32,702 nt of DNA from the NCBI GenBank assembly GCA_964345295.1, contig CAYFQG010000014.1:1-32702 (forward strand), given 5' to 3'. The notes beneath the pieces are model-generated. The model was given only the letters and a program-made list of their open reading frames with translations. It was not told where the DNA came from and did not search any database. The position numbers were made by a program, and so were the translations under genes. Source of the stretch: JASBZA01 sp964345295. GTDB lineage: Bacteria > Bacillota > Clostridia > Saccharofermentanales > Fastidiosipilaceae. Positions within the stretch are counted from its first letter, which is position 1; each line of letters opens with the position of its first letter. This document shows positions 17,414 to 26,600 of this stretch, piece after piece.

Positions 17414-18637
17414 TTATAAGGATTCCTTGATCGCTTTGGCCAAATCTTCCAGCTCGGATAATTGATCCTGGCCCATAGCACCGGCGATGGTAACAATGTC
17501 ACCTACCTGTGTCATGTCCTTAGAAGAAGACAGGATATCCTGAGCGATGTTGACACCGCGACCGCCCCAGCTCTTGGCGGCAATGTAAGAAATCTTACGG
17601 TTCTGATAGTTCAGCATGGTGATTTCTCTAAGCAAAGCGTCCATCTTGGGGAAGAGCTCGGTATTGTAGTTCATGCCGAAGATAAGCGCATTGGAGTAAC
17701 GGAAGAGGTCGGCGATGATTTCACTGATTTCGGATTCGGAAACGTCGTGGACTTTAATATGTTGAACATCTTCTTCGCTCAAGATAGCGGCTAAGGTGTC
17801 GGCAACACGGGCGTTATTGCCGTACATGGAAGAGTACACAATAACCACGCCGGATGTCTCGGCTTCGTAAGAAGACCAGATATCGTATTTCTCTACGATA
17901 TAAGAGATGGTCTCGGGCGTTCTGTAGCAAAGGCCGTGGATGGGGCAAATGGCTTCAATCTCCAGATCTTTGGCCTTGTCCAAAACCTTCTGAACGGCAT
18001 TGCCCTGGCGGCCTACGATATTAAAGTAATAACGTCTAGCTTCGTCTAACCAGTCCTTCTCGTAATCGACCTGATCGGCATAGATGTGGCCGTCGGGTGT
18101 ACGGAAAGCACCGAAAGCGTCGGCGGAGAAGAGAACCTTGGAGGTCTTGTCATAGGTCATGATGACTTCGGGCCAGTGAACGTTGGGCGCACCGATAAAC
18201 TGAAGCTTATGCTCACCTAAGTCTAAGGTGTCGCCTTCTTTAACAATAATGCTGATTTCATCATAGTCGATACCCATATTGGCGGCAGCGGGGAAGAATT
18301 GTTTCAGAAGGTTTAAACCGATCCGGCTGATGACCAGCTTGGCTCCGGGGTGGACCTTAAGAACATCATTAATAGAAGCACAGTGGTCGGGCTCGACGTG
18401 CTGGACAATAAAATAGTCTAAAGAACGGCCATCTAAAAGAGAGGCAACACCGGAGTCAAAGGTTTCGCGAACCGCATTGTCCATGCCGTCAATCAGGCAG
18501 GTTTTCTCGTCTAAGATGAGGAAGGAGTTATAAGAAACACCCTTAGGGAGGGTAAACATATTTTCAAAACGAGACAGGCGTCGGTCGTTTCCTGACAAAT
18601 GATAGATTCCGTCTTTAATTTCTCTTCTGTAATACAT
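17414..18637 (-). CDS. fprA: Flavodiiron protein (A-type flavoprotein, O2/NO reductase)
   Basis: A cytoplasmic enzyme that reduces O2 to water and/or NO to N2O, protecting anaerobes. Its 407 residues form a metallo-beta-lactamase-like diiron domain and a C-terminal flavodoxin domain. Diiron ligands: His80, Glu82, Asp84 and His85 (QHVEPDH), His154 (NVHWPE), Asp173 (SADAFG) and His234 (CPIHG). The FMN phosphate loop is YSSMYGNNAR (268-277). No rubredoxin or flavin reductase domain is fused, so an external electron donor is needed. It is divergent from purE and convergent with the V-ATPase operon. O2 versus NO preference is not readable from sequence. Confidence 0.95.
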   Translation of the reverse strand: MYYRREIKDGIYHLSGNDRRLSRFENMFTLPKGVSYNSFLILDEKTCLIDGMDNAVRETFDSGVASLLDGRSLDYFIVQHVEPDHCASINDVLKVHPGAKLVISRIGLNLLKQFFPAAANMGIDYDEISIIVKEGDTLDLGEHKLQFIGAPNVHWPEVIMTYDKTSKVLFSADAFGAFRTPDGHIYADQVDYEKDWLDEARRYYFNIVGRQGNAVQKVLDKAKDLEIEAICPIHGLCYRTPETISYIVEKYDIWSSYEAETSGVVIVYSSMYGNNARVADTLAAILSEEDVQHIKVHDVSESEISEIIADLFRYSNALIFGMNYNTELFPKMDALLREITMLNYQNRKISYIAAKSWGGRGVNIAQDILSSSKDMTQVGDIVTIAGAMGQDQLSELEDLAKAIKESL

Positions 18638-18664
18638 GCAATATCCCTTTCGTTAAATTCTACA

Positions 18665-18693
18665 TTGAAACTACCCGCCTAACATACTAAAAT
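18665..18693 (+). promoter_or_regulatory. Sigma-A promoter of the purine operon
   Basis: TTGAAA (18665-18670), a 17-base spacer and TAAAAT (18688-18693): five of six matches at each box. The expected start site near 18700 leaves a leader of about 40 bases, too short for a purine riboswitch. I see no PurR box. Confidence 0.7.
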
Positions 18694-18740
18694 AATGAGG
18701 CTTAGTCTATCGGATTTGTTAAATTATATGTGAGGTTTCA

Positions 18741-19241
18741 ATGAAAAAGGTTGCCATTATTATGGGATCTCTGTCCGACTGGGATGTGGTGAAGGCTTGC
18801 CCCGATCTGCTGTCCCAATGGGGAATTCCTTATGAGGTTCATGTATTTTCTGCTCATAGGACCCCTGTAGAGGCCAAAGACTTCGCCCTGAACGCCAGGG
18901 ACAGAGGCTTTGGTCTTATTATTTGTGCTGCCGGTATGGCGGCCCACTTGGCCGGAAGCATGGCGGCTTCCACCACTCTCCCGGTAATCGGGATTCCGGT
19001 GGCCGGCTCCAAGCTAGACGGTATGGACGCTTTGTTGTCCACGGTACAGATGCCTTCGGGTATCCCTGTAGCGACAGTCGCCATCAACGGAGCGAAGAAT
19101 GCCGCAATGCTGGCAATCCAGATTTTGGCCGTAGAAGATAAGGACCTGGCCCTTCGTCTGGATCAAGACCGTGAAGCTATGCGCGAGAAGATTCTGACTC
19201 AGGATAAAGAACTCCAGGCCCGTCTAGAGGAATTAAACTAA
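18741..19241 (+). CDS. purE: PurE, N5-carboxyaminoimidazole ribonucleotide mutase
   Basis: Converts N5-CAIR to CAIR in de novo purine synthesis. The 166-residue protein shows the class I signatures MGSLSDWD (8-15), FSAHRTP, GMAAHLAGSMAA and STVQMPSGIPVATVAING. Class I enzymes normally depend on PurK to make N5-CAIR, but no purK is present in this operon. GAGG lies 5 bases before the ATG. The TAA stop overlaps the purF ATG by one base, so translation is probably coupled. It is the first gene of purEFMNDLC. Confidence 0.93.
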   Translation: MKKVAIIMGSLSDWDVVKACPDLLSQWGIPYEVHVFSAHRTPVEAKDFALNARDRGFGLIICAAGMAAHLAGSMAASTTLPVIGIPVAGSKLDGMDALLSTVQMPSGIPVATVAINGAKNAAMLAIQILAVEDKDLALRLDQDREAMREKILTQDKELQARLEELN

Positions 19242-20653
19242 TGAGCGGTGTTTTCGGCGTATCCAGAACGAAAAAGCAGGATGTGGCCAAATTGGCCTAC
19301 TATGCGGCTTTTGCCCTTCAGCACAGAGGTCAGGAAACTTGCGGTATTGCGGTCAATGACCAGGGCGTATTTAAAACTTATAAGGATGTGGGTCTTGCGA
19401 CCGATGTCTTGGACAAGGAAGCTTTGAGGCGTTTAGGTGAGGGTCAGATGGCCATTGGTCAGAACCTCTACGGAACCAAGATTCAGGTCAACCGCTTCAA
19501 TGCCCAGCCCATGACCATTAATCATATGAAAGGCACCATGGCCATAGGCCTCGACGGCGCTATTGTCAATGCAGCCAGGCTTCGCAAGGAATTGGAGCTA
19601 AAGGGGGTGATTTTTCACTCGGTCAGTGAAGCGGAGATTTTGTCCGGCCAGCTGATTCAAGCCAGGCTCCATGCCGCTTCCATGGAAGATGCGGTGTTGG
19701 AAACCATGGCCAAGCTCCAGGGAGCGTATAGTTTTGTCTTAATGACCCCTCAGAAGCTGATCGGTGTCAGAGACCCTTACGGTGTCAGACCCTTATGTAT
19801 CGGAAAGCTCGATGACGGCTATGTCATCAGTTCAGAGTCTTGTGCCGTTGTGGCTGTCGGTGGTGAATTCGTCAGAGACGTTCGCCCCGGTGAAGTTGTG
19901 GTGATTGAAGACGGCGAGCTGACGTCTTATACGGACTACTGCAACGACAAGCCCAAGGCGCTTTGTTCGTTCGAATATATTTACTTTGCTAGGCCGGATT
20001 CGGTTGTCGAAGGCAACGGTATCCACGAGACCCGGATGAACTTAGGTAAGCTTTTGGCCAAAGCTCACCCCGTCGATGCCGACGTGGTTATAGGTGTGCC
20101 GGACTCCGGTCTCAACGCCGCCATGGGTTACGCCACCGAATCGGGTATTCCTTACGGTATAGGTTTTTTAAAGAATAAGTATATCGGCCGGTCCTTTATC
20201 GCACCGGAAATGGAAGAAAGAGAACTCCTGGTTCGTATTAAGTTAAACGCCATTTCCTCCACGGTAAAAGACAAGCGTGTGGTAGTCGTAGATGACTCTA
20301 TCGTCAGAGGCGTGACTTCGGCCCGTTTTATTCGAATTTTAAGAGAAGCCGGTGCCAAAGAAATTCATGTCAGAAGTTCGGCCCCGCCCTTTATCGATGA
20401 ATGTTTCTACGGAACCGACATCGACAGTCCCGAGACTCTGATATCCCGCCACCACAGTGAAGAGGAAATCGCAGAGATGATCGGAGCGGATTCCGTGGCT
20501 TTCTTGCCGGTAGAAGAACTGATAAAGGCCGTCAAAAAGCCCTGCCCGGGCCTTTGCGACGCCTGCTTTACCGCCAATTACCCTATTGATCCCAGCCCTG
20601 CCAAAGAGCCCATGGCCAAGCAGGTATTACAAAGACTCCATGACGGAGACTAA
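19241..20653 (+). CDS. purF: PurF, amidophosphoribosyltransferase with a degenerate glutaminase site
   Basis: Makes phosphoribosylamine from PRPP, the first committed purine step. The C-terminal phosphoribosyltransferase domain is intact, with the PRPP loop VVVVDDSIVRGVTS (347-360). The four Fe-S cysteines of the Bacillus-type enzyme are kept (Cys242, Cys388, Cys439, Cys442). The N-terminal Ntn-glutaminase fold is there (LQHRGQE, 26-32) but altered: the protein begins Met-Ser-Gly-Val-Phe-Gly, with Ser2 (codon AGC) where the nucleophilic Cys belongs. HVRY reads QNLY (74-77), HNGN reads LDGA (104-107), and SDTE reads SEAE (129-132). No upstream start could supply a Cys: the frame has CTA just before the ATG and a stop at 19205-19207. 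It probably uses free ammonia. Confidence 0.93.
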   Translation: MSGVFGVSRTKKQDVAKLAYYAAFALQHRGQETCGIAVNDQGVFKTYKDVGLATDVLDKEALRRLGEGQMAIGQNLYGTKIQVNRFNAQPMTINHMKGTMAIGLDGAIVNAARLRKELELKGVIFHSVSEAEILSGQLIQARLHAASMEDAVLETMAKLQGAYSFVLMTPQKLIGVRDPYGVRPLCIGKLDDGYVISSESCAVVAVGGEFVRDVRPGEVVVIEDGELTSYTDYCNDKPKALCSFEYIYFARPDSVVEGNGIHETRMNLGKLLAKAHPVDADVVIGVPDSGLNAAMGYATESGIPYGIGFLKNKYIGRSFIAPEMEERELLVRIKLNAISSTVKDKRVVVVDDSIVRGVTSARFIRILREAGAKEIHVRSSAPPFIDECFYGTDIDSPETLISRHHSEEEIAEMIGADSVAFLPVEELIKAVKKPCPGLCDACFTANYPIDPSPAKEPMAKQVLQRLHDGD

Positions 20654-20671
20654 TTAGAAGAGGAGTAGACC

Positions 20672-21742
20672 ATGAGTGAGAACAGAGCCAACCGGGCTTA
20701 TGAAGAAGCCGGAGTGAACCTGGAAGCGGGTTACGAGTCGGTTCGCCGGATTCGTCGCCATATTAAAAATACTTGGCGCCCCGAGGTTTTGTCCGATATC
20801 GGAGGATTCGGCGGCATGTTTGCCCCACAAGTGAAGGATATGGAGGAGCCGGTTTTAATCAGCGGTACCGACGGCGTCGGCACCAAGCTCAAGCTGGCGT
20901 TCCTTCTAGATAAGCACGACACCATCGGCCAAGATTGTGTGGCCATGTGTGTGAACGATATTATTTGTGCCGGAGCCGAACCCTTATTTTTCTTAGATTA
21001 CATAGCCTGTGGCAAGAACGACCCGGCCAAAATCGAAGCCATCGTAAAAGGCGTTTCCGACGGCCTGGCTCAAGCCGGTTGTGCCCTAATCGGAGGTGAG
21101 ACGGCCGAGATGCCGGGCTTCTACCAAGAAGAAGAGTACGACTTGGCAGGCTTTGTAGTAGGCATGGTCGACAAGAAAAAGATTCCCCAAGGCGATACAC
21201 TTAAGGCCGGCGATAAGCTTATAGGCCTTCCTTCCAGCGGAGTTCACTCGAACGGCTTTTCTTTGGTCCGAAAGATTTTCGATTTGGACAATGAAGATAA
21301 GGCCAAAGTCTTGGAAAGCTTAGCCAGAGAAGTTCCCGGCACGTCGCAAGACTTAGGACATGCCCTCTTAGAACCGACCAAGATTTATGTAAAACCTGTC
21401 TTAGACCTCTTTTCTAAGATTGAGGTAAAAGGTGTCTCCCACATTACGGGCGGCGGCTTTTATGAAAATATTCCCAGAGCCATTCCCGAAGAATCGGGCT
21501 TAAAGGCTTTAATCCATAAGGATTTATTAAAAATCTTACCGCTCTTTTCTTACATTGAAGAAGTCGGCGGCATCAGCGAAGAAGATATGTTCAACACCTT
21601 TAACATGGGTGTGGGCATGGTCTTAATCGTAAACGAAGAAAATGTCGACTTGGCATTGGAAAGTCTTAAAGACCAAGGTGCCTATGTCATCGGCGAGCTG
21701 GTAGAAGATAAGACAAGTAAGGATCCCATCTTATGGGCATAG
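20672..21742 (+). CDS. purM: PurM, phosphoribosylformylglycinamidine cyclo-ligase (AIR synthetase)
   Basis: ATP-dependent ring closure of FGAM to AIR. The 356-residue protein carries GTDGVGTKLKLAF (65-77), the conserved NDIICAGAEPLFFLDYIACGK region, IGGETAEMPGFY and the SHITGGGFYENIPR segment. GAGGAG precedes the ATG. The last 10 bases overlap the start of purN. The length and motifs are ordinary, and nothing is missing. Confidence 0.96.
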   Translation: MSENRANRAYEEAGVNLEAGYESVRRIRRHIKNTWRPEVLSDIGGFGGMFAPQVKDMEEPVLISGTDGVGTKLKLAFLLDKHDTIGQDCVAMCVNDIICAGAEPLFFLDYIACGKNDPAKIEAIVKGVSDGLAQAGCALIGGETAEMPGFYQEEEYDLAGFVVGMVDKKKIPQGDTLKAGDKLIGLPSSGVHSNGFSLVRKIFDLDNEDKAKVLESLAREVPGTSQDLGHALLEPTKIYVKPVLDLFSKIEVKGVSHITGGGFYENIPRAIPEESGLKALIHKDLLKILPLFSYIEEVGGISEEDMFNTFNMGVGMVLIVNEENVDLALESLKDQGAYVIGELVEDKTSKDPILWA

Positions 21743-22326
21743 AAAAGAAAATTCCGGTCCGTGTAGCGGTCCTGGTATCGGGCGGAGGGACCAATCTTCA
21801 AGCCCTCTTAGATCAAGATTTAAGTCCCGGCCAAATCAGCTTAGTCCTATCCAGTAGCGCCAAGGCCTATGCTTTGGAAAGAGCTAACAAGGCTTCGGTC
21901 CCGACGGCCGTATGTCGCGGTAAGGATTATGAAAAGCAAATGGCGGACCTCTTAAAAGAACACCGGATAGACCTTGTCGTCTTGGCCGGTTATCTTAAGA
22001 TATTAACGGCTGACTTCCTGGACACTATCGGTATACCCGTAATTAACGTCCATCCGGCCCTCCTTCCGAAATTCGGCGGCAAGGGCTATTATGGGTTGAA
22101 AGTCCATGAGGCGGTTTTGGCTTCGGGCGATACGGTGACCGGAGCCACGGTTCACTATGTCAATGCCGTAACGGACGGAGGACAGATTATCCGCCAAAAG
22201 GAAGTCCCGGTGAAGCCCGGCGACACCCCTGAAATTTTACAAAGGCGGGTCATGGAGGAAGCTGAGTGGGTGATTTTGCCTCAGGTGACTCGAGAACTTT
22301 GTCAAGATATTGCTAAGAGGAGATAA
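21733..22326 (+). CDS. purN: PurN, phosphoribosylglycinamide formyltransferase
   Basis: Transfers a formyl group from 10-formyl-tetrahydrofolate to GAR. Its 197 residues include the phosphate-binding LVSGGGTNLQALL (14-26), catalytic Asn105 and His107 in INVHPALLP, and Asp148 in the VTDGGQII loop. Because it uses folate, formate-dependent PurT is not needed for this step. The gene overlaps purM by 10 bases, with AAGGA 9 bases before its ATG. The gene order purM-purN is common in Firmicutes. Confidence 0.95.
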   Translation: MGIEKKIPVRVAVLVSGGGTNLQALLDQDLSPGQISLVLSSSAKAYALERANKASVPTAVCRGKDYEKQMADLLKEHRIDLVVLAGYLKILTADFLDTIGIPVINVHPALLPKFGGKGYYGLKVHEAVLASGDTVTGATVHYVNAVTDGGQIIRQKEVPVKPGDTPEILQRRVMEEAEWVILPQVTRELCQDIAKRR

Positions 22327-22331
22327 AGATC

Positions 22332-23651
22332 ATGCCGGAACTGAAAGAAGAGATGAAAGTTTTGGTCGTAGGCGGCGGCGGCAGAGAGCATGCTATTTTA
22401 GATGCTCTGTCTAGAAGTCCCTACCGACCCGAACTTTTTGTTGCGCCCGGAAATCCGGGGATGCGGGATTTGGCCCAAGTCCTCCCCGGTGATGTTATGG
22501 ACTTTGAAGGGATTTTAGAAACCTGCAAGGCTGAGCAAATCGACTTTGTGGTGGTTTCGCCCGATAACCCCTTATGCGGCGGCCTGGTAGACTACCTGGA
22601 AGAAGAAGGATTCCCCTGCTTCGGTCCCAGCAAAAAGGCGGCTCGTCTAGAAGGCAGCAAGGCTTTTGCCAAAGCCTTTATGAAAGAACACGGCATCCCC
22701 ACCGCTTCTTATGAAGTATTTGACAGTGTGGCAGAGGCCAAAGCTTATATTGAGAATAGGTCTGAAGAAGACTTCCCTCTGGTGTTAAAAGCCGACGGTC
22801 TGGCGCTCGGTAAAGGCGTCAGTATTTGTCCCGACCAATCAACTGCGCTGGAAGACTTAAAACTTATCATGGAAGACCACAAATTCGGCACATCGGGTGA
22901 CAAGGTCGTCATCGAAGAATTTATGACCGGACCCGAAGTCAGCCTCCTTTGCCTCAGCGACGGTAAAGATTACAAGGTCCTCCTAAGTTCCATGGACCAC
23001 AAGGCTGTAGGTGAGGGCAATGTAGGCCCCAATACCGGCGGCATGGGCGTCGTAGCTCCCAATCCTTATTTAACGAAAGATTTAGAAAATCAGGTCGTCC
23101 GTACCATCCTGGAGCCCACAATCCGAGGCATGGCGAAAGCCGGTACACCGTTTAAGGGCTGCCTTTTCTTAGGTCTCATGCTGACGGCAGAAGGACCCAA
23201 GGTAATCGAATACAATGCCCGTTTCGGTGATCCGGAGGCGGAGGCCATCTTACCCATGCTAAAAAGCGACCTATTAGCGCTACTTGTTGCCTGCCGTAAG
23301 GGCAATTTGGCTGATTTTGAAGCCGAATTTTACGATGGGGTTTCACTAACGCTTATGCTTTGCTCTGAAGGTTATCCCGGTTCTTACGAAAAGGGCAAGG
23401 TCATTCATTTTGCTCCGGAATTTACGGAAAAGTTAGACAGGGGCGAAATTCATCTTTACCATTCCGGCACGGCTTGGAATGAAGAGCAAAAGGCTTTTGT
23501 AACCAACGGCGGCCGGGTTTTGGCCATCAACGCCAGAGGCAAAGACTTAGACGAAGCCAGGGCTTTGACCTACGGAAGTGCTTTAGAAGTCTGCTTTGAC
23601 GGCGTATTTTACAGACAGGACATAGGCCTCATGGCTTATCCGGATAAATAA
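22332..23651 (+). CDS. purD: PurD, phosphoribosylamine-glycine ligase
   Basis: An ATP-grasp ligase joining phosphoribosylamine and glycine to make GAR. It therefore uses the unstable product of PurF from the same operon. Motifs are GGGGREHAIL near the N-terminus, SKAFAKAFMKEHGIPT, the NTGGMGVVAPNP loop and EYNARFGDPEAEAILP for the metals and ATP. Its 439 residues are usual. AGGAGA precedes ATG 22332; an internal Met (residue 8) just before the first beta strand is a possible alternative start. purL follows after 14 bases. Confidence 0.95.
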   Translation: MPELKEEMKVLVVGGGGREHAILDALSRSPYRPELFVAPGNPGMRDLAQVLPGDVMDFEGILETCKAEQIDFVVVSPDNPLCGGLVDYLEEEGFPCFGPSKKAARLEGSKAFAKAFMKEHGIPTASYEVFDSVAEAKAYIENRSEEDFPLVLKADGLALGKGVSICPDQSTALEDLKLIMEDHKFGTSGDKVVIEEFMTGPEVSLLCLSDGKDYKVLLSSMDHKAVGEGNVGPNTGGMGVVAPNPYLTKDLENQVVRTILEPTIRGMAKAGTPFKGCLFLGLMLTAEGPKVIEYNARFGDPEAEAILPMLKSDLLALLVACRKGNLADFEAEFYDGVSLTLMLCSEGYPGSYEKGKVIHFAPEFTEKLDRGEIHLYHSGTAWNEEQKAFVTNGGRVLAINARGKDLDEARALTYGSALEVCFDGVFYRQDIGLMAYPDK

Positions 23652-23665
23652 AGAAGGAGAAACCT

Positions 23666-26600
23666 ATGATTCACAGGATTTACACAGAGAGACGGCCGGA
23701 TTTCAGGCAAGAAAATCAGGCTATTCTCTATGATTTCAAATCTCACTTGGGACTGGACTTTTCTGCGGACCTGCGTATTATCAGACGCTACGATGTGGAA
23801 GGCTTGGAGAGCGAAGACTTTAAGAGAACCATCCCCCTGGTCTTTGCCGACCCGGTCAAAGACAGCTGGACCCTGGACTGGGACCAATTGGGCGTGACGG
23901 ACAAGCAGACGGTTATCGCGGTGGAAGCTTTGTCCGGTCAGTTTGATCAGCGTGCAGATTCGGCTATGCAATGTATCCAGTTTGTTTTAGGCAGAGAAGA
24001 GCCCCAGGTTCGGACAGCAACCATTTATGTTTTTCCGGAAGCTTTGGCCGATGACGTCAAGGCGGCTATTATCGAAGAATTGGTCAACCCCGTAGAAAAT
24101 CGTCTGGCCCAATTAGAGCCCGTCAACAGGGTGAAGGACATCAGCCTCAAGCCCGAACACGTGAAAATCTTAGACGGTTTCCGTGATATGAAGGAAGGCG
24201 CCGAGGTCTGGCTGGACCGTTTAGGCTTGGCCATGGATCAGGCCGATTTGGAGATGGTCCGCGATTATTTCAAGGAAGAGGGCAGAGACCCCAGTATTAC
24301 CGAAATTCGCATGATTGACACCTACTGGTCCGACCACTGCCGTCACACGACTTTTAACACCCAGTTGACCGATATTAATATTGAAGATCCCCTGGCCAAA
24401 GAGAGTTTTGATCTCTACCTTCAAGGCCGGAAGAATTTAGGCAGAACCAAGCCCATCAGCCTGATGGATTTGGGTACGCTGGCGGCCAAAGAATTAAAGG
24501 CCCAAGGCCTCCTGACTCAGTTAGACGAGTCGGAAGAAATCAACGCCTGTACGGTTAAAGTTAAGGTAGAAGTCGAAGAGACCGGTGAAGAGGAAGATTG
24601 GCTTCTCTTATTTAAGAATGAAACCCACAACCATCCGACCGAAATCGAGCCCTTTGGCGGTGCGGCGACTTGTTTGGGCGGTGCTATTCGTGACCCCTTA
24701 TCCGGCAGAGGCTATGTTTACCAAGCCATGCGGGTGACCGGCGCAGCCGACCCCTATACCACACCGGAAGAGACACCGGAAGGCAAACTCCCTCAGCGCC
24801 GTATCATGCAGCAGGCGGCTCAGGGCTATTCCTCTTATGGCAACCAGGTCGGTGTGCCTTCAGGTTTAGTAGACGAAATTTACCATCCGGGCTACTTGGC
24901 TAAACGTTTGGAATGCGGTGCGGTCGTAGCGGCTGTTCCGGCGGACCAAGTGGTACGTAAAACGCCTCAGGATGGCGACTTAGTCATCCTTATCGGCGGC
25001 AGGACCGGTCGTGACGGCTTAGGCGGGGCTACCGGATCTTCTAAATCACATACTACCGAATCTGTAGAAACCTCTGCAGCCGAAGTTCAAAAAGGTAATC
25101 CGCCTCAAGAGCGTTCCATTATGAGGCTCTTCCGCAAGCCCGAGGTCAGCAGCAAGATTAAGCGTTGTAACGACTTCGGTGCCGGTGGTGTGGCGGTTGC
25201 TATCGGCGAGTTGGCCGACGGCCTTAAGATTAATTTGGACTTAGTTCCTAAGAAATATTCCGGCTTAGACGGTACGGAAATTGCCATTTCCGAATCCCAG
25301 GAGCGTATGGCCCTGGTCATCGATCCGGCCGACGAAGCCTTTTTTAAGGCCAAAGCCGAAGAGGAAAACGTAGAGTGTACAGTGGTTGCCCGTGTCACGG
25401 CCGACCCCCGTGTGGTCATGGAATGGCAGGGCCAAAGACTGGTGGACTTAAGTCGGGCTTTCCTAGACTCCAACGGTGCTCCTAAATTCCAAAGTGTAGA
25501 AGTCCGAGAGGCTAGGACCATCTGCTTCCCCCACAGCTGGGACGGTAGTTTAGAAAAGACCTTAGAAAATCTGGTCCAAGACCTCAACGTGGCGTCCAAA
25601 GCCGGCCTAATCGAGCGTTTCGACGGGACCGTCGGTTCCAGATCGGTCCTTTTGGCCTTAGGCGGCAAGACGTCCAGGACTCCGGTTCAGGCTATGGCGG
25701 CCAGATTGCCCAGACTGGGCAAACCCACCGATGCAACATCGGTCATGTCTTATGCTTATAACCCTTACTTGAGTGAGCAAGACGAGTATGCCGGTGCCTA
25801 TCTGGCTGTCTTGGAATCCGTGGCAAGACTTATTGCTACCGGCGGCCGCAAGGAAGAAACCTGGCTAAGCTTCCAGGAATACTTCCAATCCTTGAGAGAT
25901 AACCCTCAGACCTGGGGTTCACCCATGGCCAGCCTCTTAGGAGCCTACCAAGCACAAAAGGACCTCAGCCTGGCTTCTATCGGCGGCAAGGACTCCATGA
26001 GCGGGACTTTCGAGGATCTTCATGTTCCGCCGACCTTAATTTCTTTTGCAATTTCATTAACCAACGGAGCTAAAGTCGTCTCGCCCGAAGTGAAGGAAGC
26101 CGGAACTTATCTGATCCAATTAGACTTAGCCAGAAATGAGCGTTACCTGCCTTCCAAAGAAGATATCTTGAAGACATTGGCGCTGGCCCAGGCCTGGATT
26201 CAGTCGGGTCAAGTGCTGAGTGCTTCGACAGCTTCCTACGGCGGACCTTTGGAGCAAATTTTCAAAGCTTTAGTCGGTAACCGCATGGGTTTCGAATTTG
26301 ACGAAGGCCTGGCTAAAAATCCGGAAGCCCTCAAGAGTCTTTTAGACTGGCATTACGGCAGCTTTATTTTCGAAGTAAGAGAAGAGCAGCTTGAGACCTA
26401 TGCCGCTGAAGCCGAAAAAGAAGGCCTTATTTTCCGAATCTTGGGTAAAACTTTGGCCGAGCCCGTTATTTGCTGCAGAGACGAAAAAATTTCGCTTTCT
26501 AAGCTACAGGTAAAGTGGGAAGGCGTCTTGGAGGATGTCTATCCGACACAATTAAGTCAGGGCGTAGAAGTCGGCCAGATTAAAGATGCTTGGCGTCCGG

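Noticed and set aside
18638..18740. Purine riboswitch or PurR box before purE
   Set aside because: The expected leader is about 40 bases, too short for the aptamer, and no paired PurBox-like repeats are visible.
19241..19261. PurF start misplaced, with a Cys after an upstream propeptide
   Set aside because: The frame upstream of the ATG has no start codon and no Cys before a stop at 19205-19207, and the Ser-Gly-Val-Phe-Gly wording aligns directly with Cys-Gly-Val-Phe-Gly.
19241..20653. purF as a decaying pseudogene
   Set aside because: Full length, no frameshift, intact PRPP loop and Fe-S cysteines, and translationally coupled in a complete operon.
25105..25668. 187-codon minus-strand reading frame inside purL
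   Set aside because: Antisense shadow of a conserved purL region; its Ser/Arg-rich composition is typical of chance frames.
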